Below are positions 15,997-24,705 of a DNA stretch of 64,000 nucleotides, piece after piece (positions within the stretch are counted from its first letter, which is position 1; each line of letters begins with the position of its first letter). The position numbers were made by a program, and so were the translations under genes. The notes beneath the pieces are model-generated. The model was not told where the DNA came from. It saw only the letters and a program-made list of their open reading frames with translations, and did no database searches. The DNA is from an uncultured Microbulbifer sp. (GTDB lineage: Bacteria; Pseudomonadota; Gammaproteobacteria; Pseudomonadales; Cellvibrionaceae), in NCBI RefSeq assembly GCF_947489355.1, contig NZ_CANLDD010000019.1:1-64000 (forward strand), given 5' to 3'.

Positions 15997-16654
15997 TCCT
16001 GTGCGCCGTTTCGGGCACTACCGTCGTGTGACCCTGGTCCCCATCGCAGGCATCCCAGATCAGGCGGGGGTCAAAAGTCCGCGCCGCGGTCATGGTGATG
16101 ACCACCACTGCGGCAAACGCGGTACTGCCAGGACCGGCGTCTACCTGGGCAACAAACCCCATATCCACCAGGGCCACCAATATCGAGAGGATAAACAGGT
16201 CCAGCAGAGACCAGCGCCCTATGCCCGATACCACCCGGTAGATTTTCATGGCCTGCAGCGGGTCAAAGGGGATACGCAACTGTATTTGCACCAGGAGCAG
16301 GGCCAGACCCAGTAATTTCATCACCGGCACCGCGATACTGGCGGCAAATACAACCAGCGCAATACCCCACATGCCCGTGTTATACAGCTGCGTGACGCCG
16401 CTGATAATGGTGTTGGGCTCGCCGGCACCGAGATAGGTCACGGTCATCACCGGCAGTATATTTGCCGGCAGCAACAGCAGTGCCCCGGTGATCGTCAATG
16501 CCCAGGTGAGCATCCGGCTGCCGTCAATGCGGGCATAGACCCGCGCGCCGCAGCGGGGGCAGCGACAGCGGCCGGTGGTCGGTAAAATAATCAGTTGGTG
16601 ACAGCACAGGCAACTGGTCAGCCCCTGCTTGAACGCCTTGTACGGCGCGCTCAT
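15977..16654 (-). CDS. PqiA/LetA half-protein (second half)
   Basis: A 225-residue inner-membrane protein equal to one half of PqiA/LetA. It opens with a zinc-ribbon pair of CxxC motifs (CLCC near 17 and CPRC near 34), followed by four predicted membrane helices (about 52-72, 96-120, 140-165, 175-195). Enteric PqiA and LetA are single proteins with two such units; here the units are separate genes. It overlaps the upstream partner by 4 bases and letB by 20, so translation is likely coupled. It probably feeds lipids to the MCE tunnel. Confidence 0.85.
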   Translation of the reverse strand: MSAPYKAFKQGLTSCLCCHQLIILPTTGRCRCPRCGARVYARIDGSRMLTWALTITGALLLLPANILPVMTVTYLGAGEPNTIISGVTQLYNTGMWGIALVVFAASIAVPVMKLLGLALLLVQIQLRIPFDPLQAMKIYRVVSGIGRWSLLDLFILSILVALVDMGFVAQVDAGPGSTAFAAVVVITMTAARTFDPRLIWDACDGDQGHTTVVPETAHRSGAENG

Positions 16655-17301
16655 CTTCTTGCACTCCGGGCCGCGCGGCGCTGTGCCAGGCGCTGCCAGA
16701 TGGCGTTCTGGTCAAAACTGAGGGAAGCCAGATTGGCCACCAGCATCATGGCACCAAAGCAATAGAGTCCCGGCTCCACCTCCAGCTTGCCCAGATCCTG
16801 CAGTTTCACCAGCGCCACCAACAGGCCCAGCATATAGACGTCGAGCATGCCCCAGTCTTTGATCAGCTGATACCAGCGCACCGTATGGGCAACCGGGCGG
16901 TCCAAAAGCCCCCAGGCACTGCCGCAACAGAGAAACAACAGCAGCAAAAATTTCCCCACCGGCGCCAGTACACTGCAAAACAGCACCAGTGCCGCGAGCC
17001 ATATAAACCCGCCCTGGTACAGGGCCTGAACCCCGTTCAGCAATGTGTTTTCGGCCCCAAGGGAGAATAAAGAGAATGTCAGCAGCGGCAAACTGGCAGA
17101 GGGTACAAACAGCAGCAGCCCGGTCAGGCTGAGCGCGATGGTGGGGTAAATCCCCCGAATGGTACCCCGTTGCAAGGTGCAGTGGCAGCGCGGGCAAATC
17201 AGCGCCCGGCCGGGCGGTGCCAGATGCCCGCTCAACAACAGATCACATTCGTGGCAGGCACGCTGCCAGAATATCGGCTCTACGCTGCGCACCGGTTCCA
17301 T
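16651..17301 (-). CDS. PqiA/LetA half-protein (first half)
   Basis: A 216-residue inner-membrane protein matching the N-terminal unit of PqiA/LetA. Zinc-ribbon motifs CHEC (about 17-20) and CPRC (about 37-40) precede four hydrophobic helices (about 52-72, 95-118, 130-155, 170-195). It is the first gene of the minus-strand operon half1-half2-letB. The split architecture suggests the two subunits assemble as a heterodimer in place of the fused enteric protein. The start ATG at 17301 was taken because the zinc motif begins soon after. Confidence 0.85.
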   Translation of the reverse strand: MEPVRSVEPIFWQRACHECDLLLSGHLAPPGRALICPRCHCTLQRGTIRGIYPTIALSLTGLLLFVPSASLPLLTFSLFSLGAENTLLNGVQALYQGGFIWLAALVLFCSVLAPVGKFLLLLFLCCGSAWGLLDRPVAHTVRWYQLIKDWGMLDVYMLGLLVALVKLQDLGKLEVEPGLYCFGAMMLVANLASLSFDQNAIWQRLAQRRAARSARR

Positions 17302-17653
17302 GTGCGAGGACCTCTGCCTAATTCAGTACATCTTCGCCGCATCCAAAAACTTGGATGGCACGTCTATTGAAATATAGGCCCTCGGACCCGTTCCATACTG
17401 CCGCGCTATTGCTACGCCCTGACCGGTAAACGCACAGTCTTGTCGGTTTAACGAGGATATTGACAAAAGCCGAAAGCACCGCCTCGACGGTCGGGCTGGC
17501 CGCGGGTAAACTCTCGCGACAGTAGATGGGGGACTGGCAGCACCGCCGAGCCAAAGGGACCTACCGGGGACCCAAAACTCGGCTGCCGCCCAGAAGACCT
17601 GGAAGACCCTGTAGACGCTTGAAGACCGCACCCGCCACAGGAAGTTGAAACAC
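17302..17653. other. Divergent promoter region between the letA-like genes and tolC
   Basis: 352 bases with no gene. A TTGACA hexamer at 17460-17465 (plus strand) matches the -35 consensus, but no -10 box is found 16-18 bases later. The last 100 bases before tolC are C/A-rich, with repeated GAAGACC-like words (near 17598, 17607 and 17620). Confidence 0.4.
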
Positions 17654-19168
17654 ATGAAAAGAAGTCACCGCCCAACCCCACAGGGGCGTCCATTGCGACC
17701 GCTAAAAACACTGCTCGCCGCCGCCCTGCTGGGCCTCGGCGCCCTCCAGGCCCAGGCCGATACTCTGTGGGATATCTATACCCAGGCCCTGGACAATGAC
17801 CAGCAGCTCGCCGCGGACCGCGCCGGCTACCATGCGGGGATTGAGGCCAAGAACCAAACCCGTGCGGCATTGTTGCCACAGGTCAATGCCCGTGTTCAGG
17901 CGTCACGGGTTCACTCGGATAACTCCCAGAATGCTTCAACCGTTGTGGGAGATCGTCTTGCTTCCCCTCCACAACTCTTGGACTTCTTTCTAAGGGCAAC
18001 CGGAACCACTCAAGACAGAACCTATAATGCGACATTGACTCAGGCAATCTTCAATGCCCCCGCCTGGTTCGATTACCAACAGGGCAAAAAGCAGACTGAG
18101 CAAGCCACCGCAGAGTTCAGCGCCAACCAGCAGGGCATGATGATCCGCGTGGCCACGGCCTATTTCGATGTGCTGCGCGCCTACGATGTGCTGGAAGCGG
18201 CCATCGCCGAGGAGCAGGCCCTGGCCAAGCAGCTGGAGCAGACCCAGCAGCGCTTTGAGGTGGGCCTGACCGCGATTACGGATGTCTACGACTCCCAGGC
18301 CGCCTATGACAGCTCGGTCGCACGCCGTCTCACCGCCCAGGACGACCTGCTCAGTGATTTTGATGCCCTGTCGGTGCTGACCGGCGGCTACCACGACGCG
18401 GTGGCGCCACTGAGTGCCGGATTCCAGGTGGCACCGCCGGTACCGGCGGCGCGCGCCGACTGGGTGGACTTTGCCCTGGCCAACAACTTCGATCTCAAGG
18501 CGGCGCGACTCAATGCCGAGGCGGCCCGCTACAATGCCCGCTCCGCAGCCAGTGAACACCTACCCACACTCACCGGATCGCTGGCCTATAACAAGTTCAC
18601 CTCAAATGGCGAGAGGCGTGAATTATATCGAGAGATCAGAGGAGAGGCGGTCATAAACTTCCCTCGGGATTTGGACAATCGTGACTCCACTGCAGCGATC
18701 ACCCTGGATATCCCGATCTATACCGGCGGGCGACTCAGCGCCAATCGCCGCCAGGCCCGCAACCTGTCCTTCCAGGCCCAGGATCTGCGCAACCTGACCG
18801 AGCGCAATACCATCCAGACCACCCGCACCCTGCACCGCGCGGTAGTCACCGACGTTTCCCGGGTTTCGGCCCGCGAGCAGGCGGTGGTGTCCGCCAAGAG
18901 CGCCCTGGACGCCACCCAGGCCGGCTACGAGGTGGGCACCCGCAATATCGTCGATGTCCTGCTGGCCCAGCGCACCCTGTTCCAGTCCCAGACCGACTAT
19001 GCCAATGCACTTTACGATTATATTCTCAACACCCTGAACCTCAAGCAGGTTGCCGGACTGCTGTCCCCCAAGGACCTGCAGGATCTGGACGCCATGCTGA
19101 ACCCCGCGCGCACTGTGCCTCGGGTTGCCGAACCCAACCCCACCCGACCGCCGGCCTCCACCAGATAA
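17654..19168 (+). CDS. tolC: TolC family outer-membrane channel
   Basis: Outer-membrane/periplasmic tunnel used by tripartite efflux pumps and type I secretion. The ATG at 17654 is preceded by AGGAAG nine bases away; a TTG nine bases earlier is in frame but less likely. The 504-residue product has a signal peptide ending near ALQAQA (about 36) and then the duplicated helical-hairpin/strand plan. Motifs include LWDIYTQALDND at the mature N-terminus, GLTAITDVYDSQAAYD in repeat one and its counterpart GTRNIVDVLLAQRTLFQSQ in repeat two. In E. coli tolC lies beside nudF; here ten genes have been inserted between them. Confidence 0.92.
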   Translation: MKRSHRPTPQGRPLRPLKTLLAAALLGLGALQAQADTLWDIYTQALDNDQQLAADRAGYHAGIEAKNQTRAALLPQVNARVQASRVHSDNSQNASTVVGDRLASPPQLLDFFLRATGTTQDRTYNATLTQAIFNAPAWFDYQQGKKQTEQATAEFSANQQGMMIRVATAYFDVLRAYDVLEAAIAEEQALAKQLEQTQQRFEVGLTAITDVYDSQAAYDSSVARRLTAQDDLLSDFDALSVLTGGYHDAVAPLSAGFQVAPPVPAARADWVDFALANNFDLKAARLNAEAARYNARSAASEHLPTLTGSLAYNKFTSNGERRELYREIRGEAVINFPRDLDNRDSTAAITLDIPIYTGGRLSANRRQARNLSFQAQDLRNLTERNTIQTTRTLHRAVVTDVSRVSAREQAVVSAKSALDATQAGYEVGTRNIVDVLLAQRTLFQSQTDYANALYDYILNTLNLKQVAGLLSPKDLQDLDAMLNPARTVPRVAEPNPTRPPASTR

Positions 19169-19198
19169 TCCCCCACCGGTGAGCGGACCCAAACCCGC

Positions 19199-20497
19199 TC
19201 ACCGGTCTTCCACACCAGCGGCCAAGCCCTCGATCTCATCCAACAAGCGCTGTAAAGCGCCTTTGTTGGCCTCCGCCACCCCCCTGGCCCGTTGACCGGC
19301 CCCTTTGCGGCGGGTATCGCTTTCCAGCCAGGCGCGCAACTGCCGCGCCAGGGATTCCGCATCCCCGGCGATCGCCATGCCGCCGGCGTCCACCAGCAGT
19401 TGGGCGACCGTGGTAAAATTGTGCAAAAACGGACCACAGACCACAGGCACACCCCAGGCCGCGGGTTCGATCATATTGTGCCCGCCCACAGGCACCAGAC
19501 TCCCGCCGACAAAGGCCACGTCACAGGCGCCATAAAAACGCAGCAACTCCCCCATCGTATCGCCCAGCAAAACCTGATCCCGCGCCACCGGTGCACTGCC
19601 TTCACTGCGCCTGACAACGCGCAAACCGCGCGCCCGGCACAGCTGTGCGACGCTGCTAAAACGCTGCGGGTGGCGGGGCACCAGGACCAGCAGCAAATCC
19701 GCAAATGCCCGTTTCAGTATTGAGAAGGCATCCAGGATAATGCCATCCTCGCCGTCGTGGGTGCTGGCCGCGAGCCACACCTTGCGATTGGAAAAGCCGC
19801 GCCACTGGTGCGATAACACCTGGGCCTCACTCATCAGGCCCAGATCAATATCCAGGTCAAACTTAATATTTCCGCCGGCTACAATCCGTTCTGCAGGCAA
19901 ACCCAATGAGAGAAAGCGCTCCGCATCCGCAGGGTACTGAGCCACTACCCGTTCAATATCACAAAGCATGGCGCGGGCAAATCCGGGAAGTCTCCCATAA
20001 CCGCGTGCAGATTTTTCACTCAAGCGGGCATTGGCGAGCAGGGTGGGAATCTTCTGTTTCCGGCAAAGGTGCAACAGGTTGGGCCACAGCTCGGTTTCAA
20101 CAATCACCAACAGACTGGGGCGCAGGGCTTTCAAAAACCGGGAAAGGTATTCGGGCAGGTCGTAGGGGAGATAATAGTGCAGCAGGCGTCCGCCCAGCAC
20201 AGGGCGCAGTGCCTCGCGCACCCGCTCAGAACCCGTGGGTGTACTCGTCGTCACCAGCCACTGCCATTCGGGGTGGCGCGCGGCGAGCCTGTCTATCACC
20301 GGCATTGCCGCGAGGGTTTCCCCCACGGAAACGGCATGCACCCATATCAGGGGCGCGTGGCTGAGGCGCCTGGGCACCTGCCCCAAACGCTCCCGCAACC
20401 GCTGGCGGTACGCCGGCTGACGGCGGCCCCGCCACCAGAGACGAAAAAAAACAAACGGTAGCGCGATGCGGAAAAACCAGGAGTAGAGCGTCAACAT
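19199..20497 (-). CDS. waaA: 3-deoxy-D-manno-octulosonic acid (Kdo) transferase
   Basis: Transfers Kdo from CMP-Kdo to lipid A precursor, the first step of core assembly, at the inner face of the cytoplasmic membrane. The 432 residues (E. coli 425) begin with an N-terminal membrane anchor. Family motifs include IWVHAVSVGETLA (about 50), ETELWPNLL (about 135), GGNIKFDLD (about 208), the AASTHDGED segment (about 243) and GGHNMIEPAAWGVPVV near 325-340 for donor binding. It is convergent with tolC and lies next to core glycosyltransferase genes. Confidence 0.95.
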   Translation of the reverse strand: MLTLYSWFFRIALPFVFFRLWWRGRRQPAYRQRLRERLGQVPRRLSHAPLIWVHAVSVGETLAAMPVIDRLAARHPEWQWLVTTSTPTGSERVREALRPVLGGRLLHYYLPYDLPEYLSRFLKALRPSLLVIVETELWPNLLHLCRKQKIPTLLANARLSEKSARGYGRLPGFARAMLCDIERVVAQYPADAERFLSLGLPAERIVAGGNIKFDLDIDLGLMSEAQVLSHQWRGFSNRKVWLAASTHDGEDGIILDAFSILKRAFADLLLVLVPRHPQRFSSVAQLCRARGLRVVRRSEGSAPVARDQVLLGDTMGELLRFYGACDVAFVGGSLVPVGGHNMIEPAAWGVPVVCGPFLHNFTTVAQLLVDAGGMAIAGDAESLARQLRAWLESDTRRKGAGQRARGVAEANKGALQRLLDEIEGLAAGVEDR

Positions 20498-20598
20498 GAA
20501 CAGGTGTTATCAAACAATCAGTATCCGCAGCCCGGTGCAGGCATCCAGGCCCCCATTTTACACGCAGAAATCACCAGGGATTCTTAGGTCATGCGTGC

Positions 20599-21531
20599 TC
20601 AGCAATCGACGATACGGTAAAAATCCGAACGCGCCCCAAACACACCGCACGCCATACCGACAGAGCGGCACAAGCGCAACCAGGGCCGCGAGCCCAGGCG
20701 CCGCCCCCCCAGGACCAGTCCCAGTATGCAGCTCACACCGGCCATCAGGAACTGAAAAACCGCCGACATCAAAATGCTGAAGTGACTGCGACCGGAGGCG
20801 CGCTTCTGCTTGGCCAGGGTGATCCCCGCTGAATATTTGCGTCGGGACAGCCAGCGCATATTGGCGCGGCACTCAGGCACAGCCTCATACACCCTGGCCT
20901 CCACACAGTGGACAATCTCTCCCCCTCTGGCACTGTATTCGGTAAAGAACAACACATCCTCCCCACCCCCGAATGGATCCCGTTCATCAAAGCGCAGGCC
21001 AAGGGCACGGATCGCCTGCATAGGGACAAGGACATTGTTGGTGGCACAATAGTTAAGCCGGTCGCCGGTTTCGCGCCGCTTGCGGGAAAAAAATCCGGAA
21101 TAGAACTCGGGCACCGAGTCTGGCAACTGCCTCACCACGCTGCCGCTGACCACCGAGTGCCCGCCAATGGCCTGTGCATAGCCAAACAATCGAATTAACC
21201 AGTCCCGCGCCACCCATTCGTCATCATCAATAAAGACCAGGTAATCCGCACCTTTGCGCTGTGCCTCGCGGATGCAGCGGTTGCGCGCATAGGGAATGCC
21301 CCTGCGCTCTTCCAGAACACAGAGGATCGGCAGTGGAAACCCATCCGCAAGGGATTCAACCAGCTGCGCCCCTTCCCTGCCATCGGGATCATTGTCCACT
21401 ACCGTCACAGTCACCGCGGCATCTGGTGGCAGCTGGAGTACGGCGAGACTCTGCAACGCACCGCGCAGCTGGTTCGGTCGTTTGCAGGTGCAAATACAGA
21501 TATCCAACAGTGATGGCAATGTAAACTCCAT
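20599..21531 (-). CDS. Family 2 glycosyltransferase
   Basis: A 310-residue GT-A enzyme. The N-terminus reads LDICICTCKRPNQL; the donor site has VVDNDPDG (about 38-45), and the metal-binding motif is FIDDDEW (about 97-103). A C-terminal hydrophobic stretch (about 260-285) probably anchors it to the membrane. It resembles rhamnosyl- or galactosyltransferases of LPS. I start at the ATG at 21531, two residues before the conserved strand; an upstream TTG is in frame, and neither has a good ribosome-binding site. It diverges from the next glycosyltransferase gene. Confidence 0.8.
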   Translation of the reverse strand: MEFTLPSLLDICICTCKRPNQLRGALQSLAVLQLPPDAAVTVTVVDNDPDGREGAQLVESLADGFPLPILCVLEERRGIPYARNRCIREAQRKGADYLVFIDDDEWVARDWLIRLFGYAQAIGGHSVVSGSVVRQLPDSVPEFYSGFFSRKRRETGDRLNYCATNNVLVPMQAIRALGLRFDERDPFGGGEDVLFFTEYSARGGEIVHCVEARVYEAVPECRANMRWLSRRKYSAGITLAKQKRASGRSHFSILMSAVFQFLMAGVSCILGLVLGGRRLGSRPWLRLCRSVGMACGVFGARSDFYRIVDC

Positions 21532-21702
21532 AAGACAACGGAGAATTGACTGTGGGTTCGGCAATAGGCGGGCAGCCTATACCCGTCGGGATTGCCTGTC
21601 TATAATACCGTGCTTGCGAGATTGCCAAGCGCCCAGGCGGACTTGGCCAAGAGAGGCTCAAGTACTGGTAGCCCCCGCACCCTATTCCCGGTCAATCCAT
21701 CC

Positions 21703-22833
21703 ATGAAAATTATGCAATTGCTGCCCGCACTCAATTCCGGCGGCGTCGAGCGCGGTACGCTCGATCTGGCTCGCGCACTGGTTCGGGCAGGACACCAATC
21801 GACAGTCGTATCCAGTGGCGGCACCATGGTGACACAACTGGAGTCCGAAGGGTCGCAGCACTTTACACGCCCCATCCATAAAAAATCCTTTAGCAGCTTA
21901 TTACAGGTTCGTCCGCTTAGACAACTCATCGCGAAAGAGCAGCCGGATATTCTCCATGTCCGCTCGCGGGTTCCCGCCTGGCTTACGTACTTAGCCTGGC
22001 GCAAACTCGATGCAAAAGGCCGTCCGCGCCTGATCAGTACCGCCCACGGCCTGTACTCTATCAATCGCTACAGTGCCATTATGGCCAGAACAGAGCGGGT
22101 CATCGCCATCTCCGAATGTGTGAGCGCCTATTTACTGAACAACTATGCAGAGTATCTGCAGCACCGCCCGGAAATTATCTACCGCGGGGTGGACACCGAT
22201 GAGTTCAATCCCGGTGTACAGGCCCCCACAGGTTGGCGCAACAACATTGAAAAAACGTTTCCGAACTTACGCGGCAAGCGCTGGCTGTTATTACCTGGCC
22301 GACTGAGCAGATGGAAAGGTCAGGAAGACTTTATCCAACTGATCCTGCGCTTAAGCCGCACCCGCAACGATATCCATGGCATTATTCTCGGTGGCGCCGA
22401 GCCCAATAAACAGCATTACGCAAAAGAGCTCAAGCAGGCGGTCAATAAGCTGCACTTGGGCCAACATCTCACGTTCGTCGGACACCGCAGCGATATCCGC
22501 TACTGGTACAGCGAATCCACTTTGGTGTATAACCTGTCCAAACAGCCGGAACCCTTCGGCCGTACTGTGATTGAGTCCGCCGCTATAGGAACGCCCATTA
22601 TTGGCTACAATATCGGTGGCCCCGCTGAGTCACTTAGGGCTTGTTTCCCTCAGGGGCTGGTAGATCCGAATGATACAGAAGTTCTTTTTGCGCGCACTCA
22701 GGAGTTACTCGACGGTCCCCGACAAAGGGCCCGTCTTGCGGCCGAATTCACACTTGATAGACAGGCCGAGCGCACACTCGCGCTCTACCGAACCCTGCTC
22801 AAAGCATCCCCCGGAGACCACTCCGGTGATTGA
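21703..22833 (+). CDS. Family 4 glycosyltransferase, WaaG/heptosyl-like
   Basis: A 376-residue GT-B enzyme. The start at 21703 places MKIMQLLPALNSGGVERGT at the N-terminus, matching the family's NxGGxE loop; the open frame upstream does not resemble it. Further motifs are YRGVDTDEFNPG (about 164), LPGRLSRWKGQEDF (about 193) and PEPFGRTVIESAAIGTPII (about 282-300) with the E-x7-E donor site. It probably adds a core sugar to LPS. Its stop overlaps the GTG start of the next gene by 8 bases, so the two are translationally coupled. Confidence 0.87.
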   Translation: MKIMQLLPALNSGGVERGTLDLARALVRAGHQSTVVSSGGTMVTQLESEGSQHFTRPIHKKSFSSLLQVRPLRQLIAKEQPDILHVRSRVPAWLTYLAWRKLDAKGRPRLISTAHGLYSINRYSAIMARTERVIAISECVSAYLLNNYAEYLQHRPEIIYRGVDTDEFNPGVQAPTGWRNNIEKTFPNLRGKRWLLLPGRLSRWKGQEDFIQLILRLSRTRNDIHGIILGGAEPNKQHYAKELKQAVNKLHLGQHLTFVGHRSDIRYWYSESTLVYNLSKQPEPFGRTVIESAAIGTPIIGYNIGGPAESLRACFPQGLVDPNDTEVLFARTQELLDGPRQRARLAAEFTLDRQAERTLALYRTLLKASPGDHSGD

Positions 22834-23491
22834 CCTGAGCCACAGCAAGCCTTTTGCCAGCGGCGGCAACCGCCTGTGCTACCGCCACCCCCAGGATCCG
22901 CAGTTATGTGTAAAAGTAATGCGCCCCGGACGCGCGGCCGAGCTGCTGGGCCGCGCACCCTGGTACAAACGCTGGCGTGGTGAGGGCAGATTTGATGACA
23001 ACCTGCGTGAACAGCAGGGTTATGCGCAAAGGGCGATACAACGAAATCCAGAGGGCCTCTGGCAACATCTGCCACGCTGGTACGGTATACAGGAGACCAG
23101 TCTCGGCCCGGCCGCAGTGACCGATATGATTCTGGATGCGAGCGGCGCTCCCGCGCCCACTCTGCGTCAATACCTGAATAAACAGGGTTTTGACCGCGAG
23201 ATACGCGCAGCGCTACAGCGCTTCGCCCACTGGCTGTTGGAATACGGTGTATTGACCAAAAACCTGATTGCGCACAATCTGGTACTTTGCCGGCATAGGG
23301 GGCAACTGCAGGTCTATGTTATTGATGGCTTGGGCTGCGCCTCCTTATTGCCACTTGCAAAAATCTCCGGCTTCTTTGCCCGACGCTATATCCGTCGGCG
23401 TATCCAGCGTATGTGGCTGAGAGCGGAGTGGGAGATCTCCGATAAGAAAGTGCCCTGGAGAAAATTTGAGTCGCACGGCATAAAGCGCTAA
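22826..23491 (+). CDS. yrbL: YrbL/PhoP-regulated kinase-like protein
   Basis: A 221-residue protein of the YrbL family, whose fold resembles lipopolysaccharide (Kdo/WaaP-type) kinases. Visible are SKPFASGGNRLCYRHP (glycine loop), CVKVMRP with the lysine expected to bind phosphate, and late LIAHNLVL and YVIDGLG segments corresponding to catalytic-loop and metal-loop positions. In E. coli YrbL is activated by PhoP and BasR. The GTG start overlaps the preceding transferase stop (GTGATTGA) and is preceded by GGAG nine bases away. Context suggests modification of the LPS core; this is inference. Confidence 0.8.
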   Translation: MIDLSHSKPFASGGNRLCYRHPQDPQLCVKVMRPGRAAELLGRAPWYKRWRGEGRFDDNLREQQGYAQRAIQRNPEGLWQHLPRWYGIQETSLGPAAVTDMILDASGAPAPTLRQYLNKQGFDREIRAALQRFAHWLLEYGVLTKNLIAHNLVLCRHRGQLQVYVIDGLGCASLLPLAKISGFFARRYIRRRIQRMWLRAEWEISDKKVPWRKFESHGIKR

Positions 23492-24378
23492 CGGATTGAA
23501 AGCCCGCAACGGCGAAGCAGCGCCCGCGCACAGACGAGATACTGATCCAGAGGCGCTCGCCCCGATTGTGCGATCACCTCCTCCCAACGTTCGCCCACCA
23601 CCCCCTGATCCACCAGCCTCTGCACCGCTGCCCGAACCTTATTGGCCCGCGACCGACAGGGAACGCGGATGACCCCCACCTGCGCACGGCTCTGCAATGA
23701 CTCGAACAGCATTGAAATGCTGTCTTCACTCACCCAGATCTGTTCCGCCGCAGCCATTTGCGTATGCACCCAATCCAGGGAACAGGACCGCCAGTTAACC
23801 ACTTGCACCCCTCCCCCGGCAATGCTTTCCAGCAACCCTGCAGGCGTGCGCCGGCTGTTCGACAGGCGCCAGTCGAGCGGCTGTGACAACAACTGCTCTA
23901 CCTGGCGGCGCACAGACCCGCCCTCCCAACAAAAGTGCCTGCTCGGGCCGCCGAGCAATATCAGACCGCGCCCCGGCTGCACGGCTTCAGCGGGCAAGGG
24001 GCCTGTCAGGGCTCCCTGGCTGAGAATAATATTCTCCAGGGGCGGCGGACGATCATGTTCCGGGACAATCGCAAAGTCAAACCAGTGGAAGGGGAGCTGG
24101 GGCCGGTTGATGGCAACCGCGCGACCGCCGTAGCGGTAGCGTGCCGCCAGCATCGGTAGTCGGGTTCGGCGGCCAGTGCCGATAAGGAAATCCGGCCTGG
24201 GCAGATTGGGGAGCCCTTTGGTGAGTCCCATTAAAATACCACCGGCTGTCACCGAAAGGGGAATATCCACGCAGTTCAGCTGCCCGTCATAACTGCTGCC
24301 GAGACCACGGACCAGCGCCGCACTCTGTTTTTCGTGCGCGCGATTACCGTCGAGAAAACGCCAAACTGTCAGCTGCAA
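23488..24378 (-). CDS. ELM1/GtrOC1 family protein
   Basis: A 296-residue protein of the mitochondrial fission ELM1-like family (DUF1022), which has a GT-B-like fold. Signatures are WRFLDGNRAHEKQS at the N-terminus, LIGTGRRTRLP (about 65), the repeated RPQLPFHWFDFAIVPEHD block (about 91-108), LLGGPSRHF (about 141) and VSEDSISMLFE (about 218-228). Bacterial members often lie in LPS/O-antigen clusters and are suspected glycosyltransferases. It converges with yrbL, the two 3' ends overlapping by 4 bases. Confidence 0.82.
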   Translation of the reverse strand: MQLTVWRFLDGNRAHEKQSAALVRGLGSSYDGQLNCVDIPLSVTAGGILMGLTKGLPNLPRPDFLIGTGRRTRLPMLAARYRYGGRAVAINRPQLPFHWFDFAIVPEHDRPPPLENIILSQGALTGPLPAEAVQPGRGLILLGGPSRHFCWEGGSVRRQVEQLLSQPLDWRLSNSRRTPAGLLESIAGGGVQVVNWRSCSLDWVHTQMAAAEQIWVSEDSISMLFESLQSRAQVGVIRVPCRSRANKVRAAVQRLVDQGVVGERWEEVIAQSGRAPLDQYLVCARALLRRCGLSIR

Positions 24379-24705
24379 GAGACTATCCCAGAATACAAAC
24401 AGAGAAGAGGGCAGCCGGACACCAGCCGCGTCCTGAGGGACCGAAAAAGCGCAATGCTACCGCAAGCCTCCCGGCTATTGAACCCCGGTGCCATTCCAGA
24501 TAGTCTCGCGCCCCTGTTGGCTCCCGCAAAGCGCCGCGCCCGATTCTAAATATCCGCGCGGGCCAGATATGATCAGATGTTAGACCTATTACCTGTACCG
24601 TAAACCGCCGTCTGTCGTAAACTTTCACGGAATCCATCCTAGCGGAGTGGCTTCAATAGCGAATGCCCTACTCCTGATCTGCTCAACGTATCGACCGCAA
24701 TTACC
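24379..24705. other. Divergent intergenic region, ELM1-family gene / O-antigen ligase gene
   Basis: 327 bases with no supported gene. It should contain promoters for both neighbours. I found no clear sigma-70 pair, hairpin or repeat. Confidence 0.35.

Noticed and set aside
22785-23170. Minus-strand open frames opposite yrbL
   Set aside because: They overlap the coupled glycosyltransferase-yrbL junction, which has a clear GTG start and GGAG site. The antisense frames lack any.
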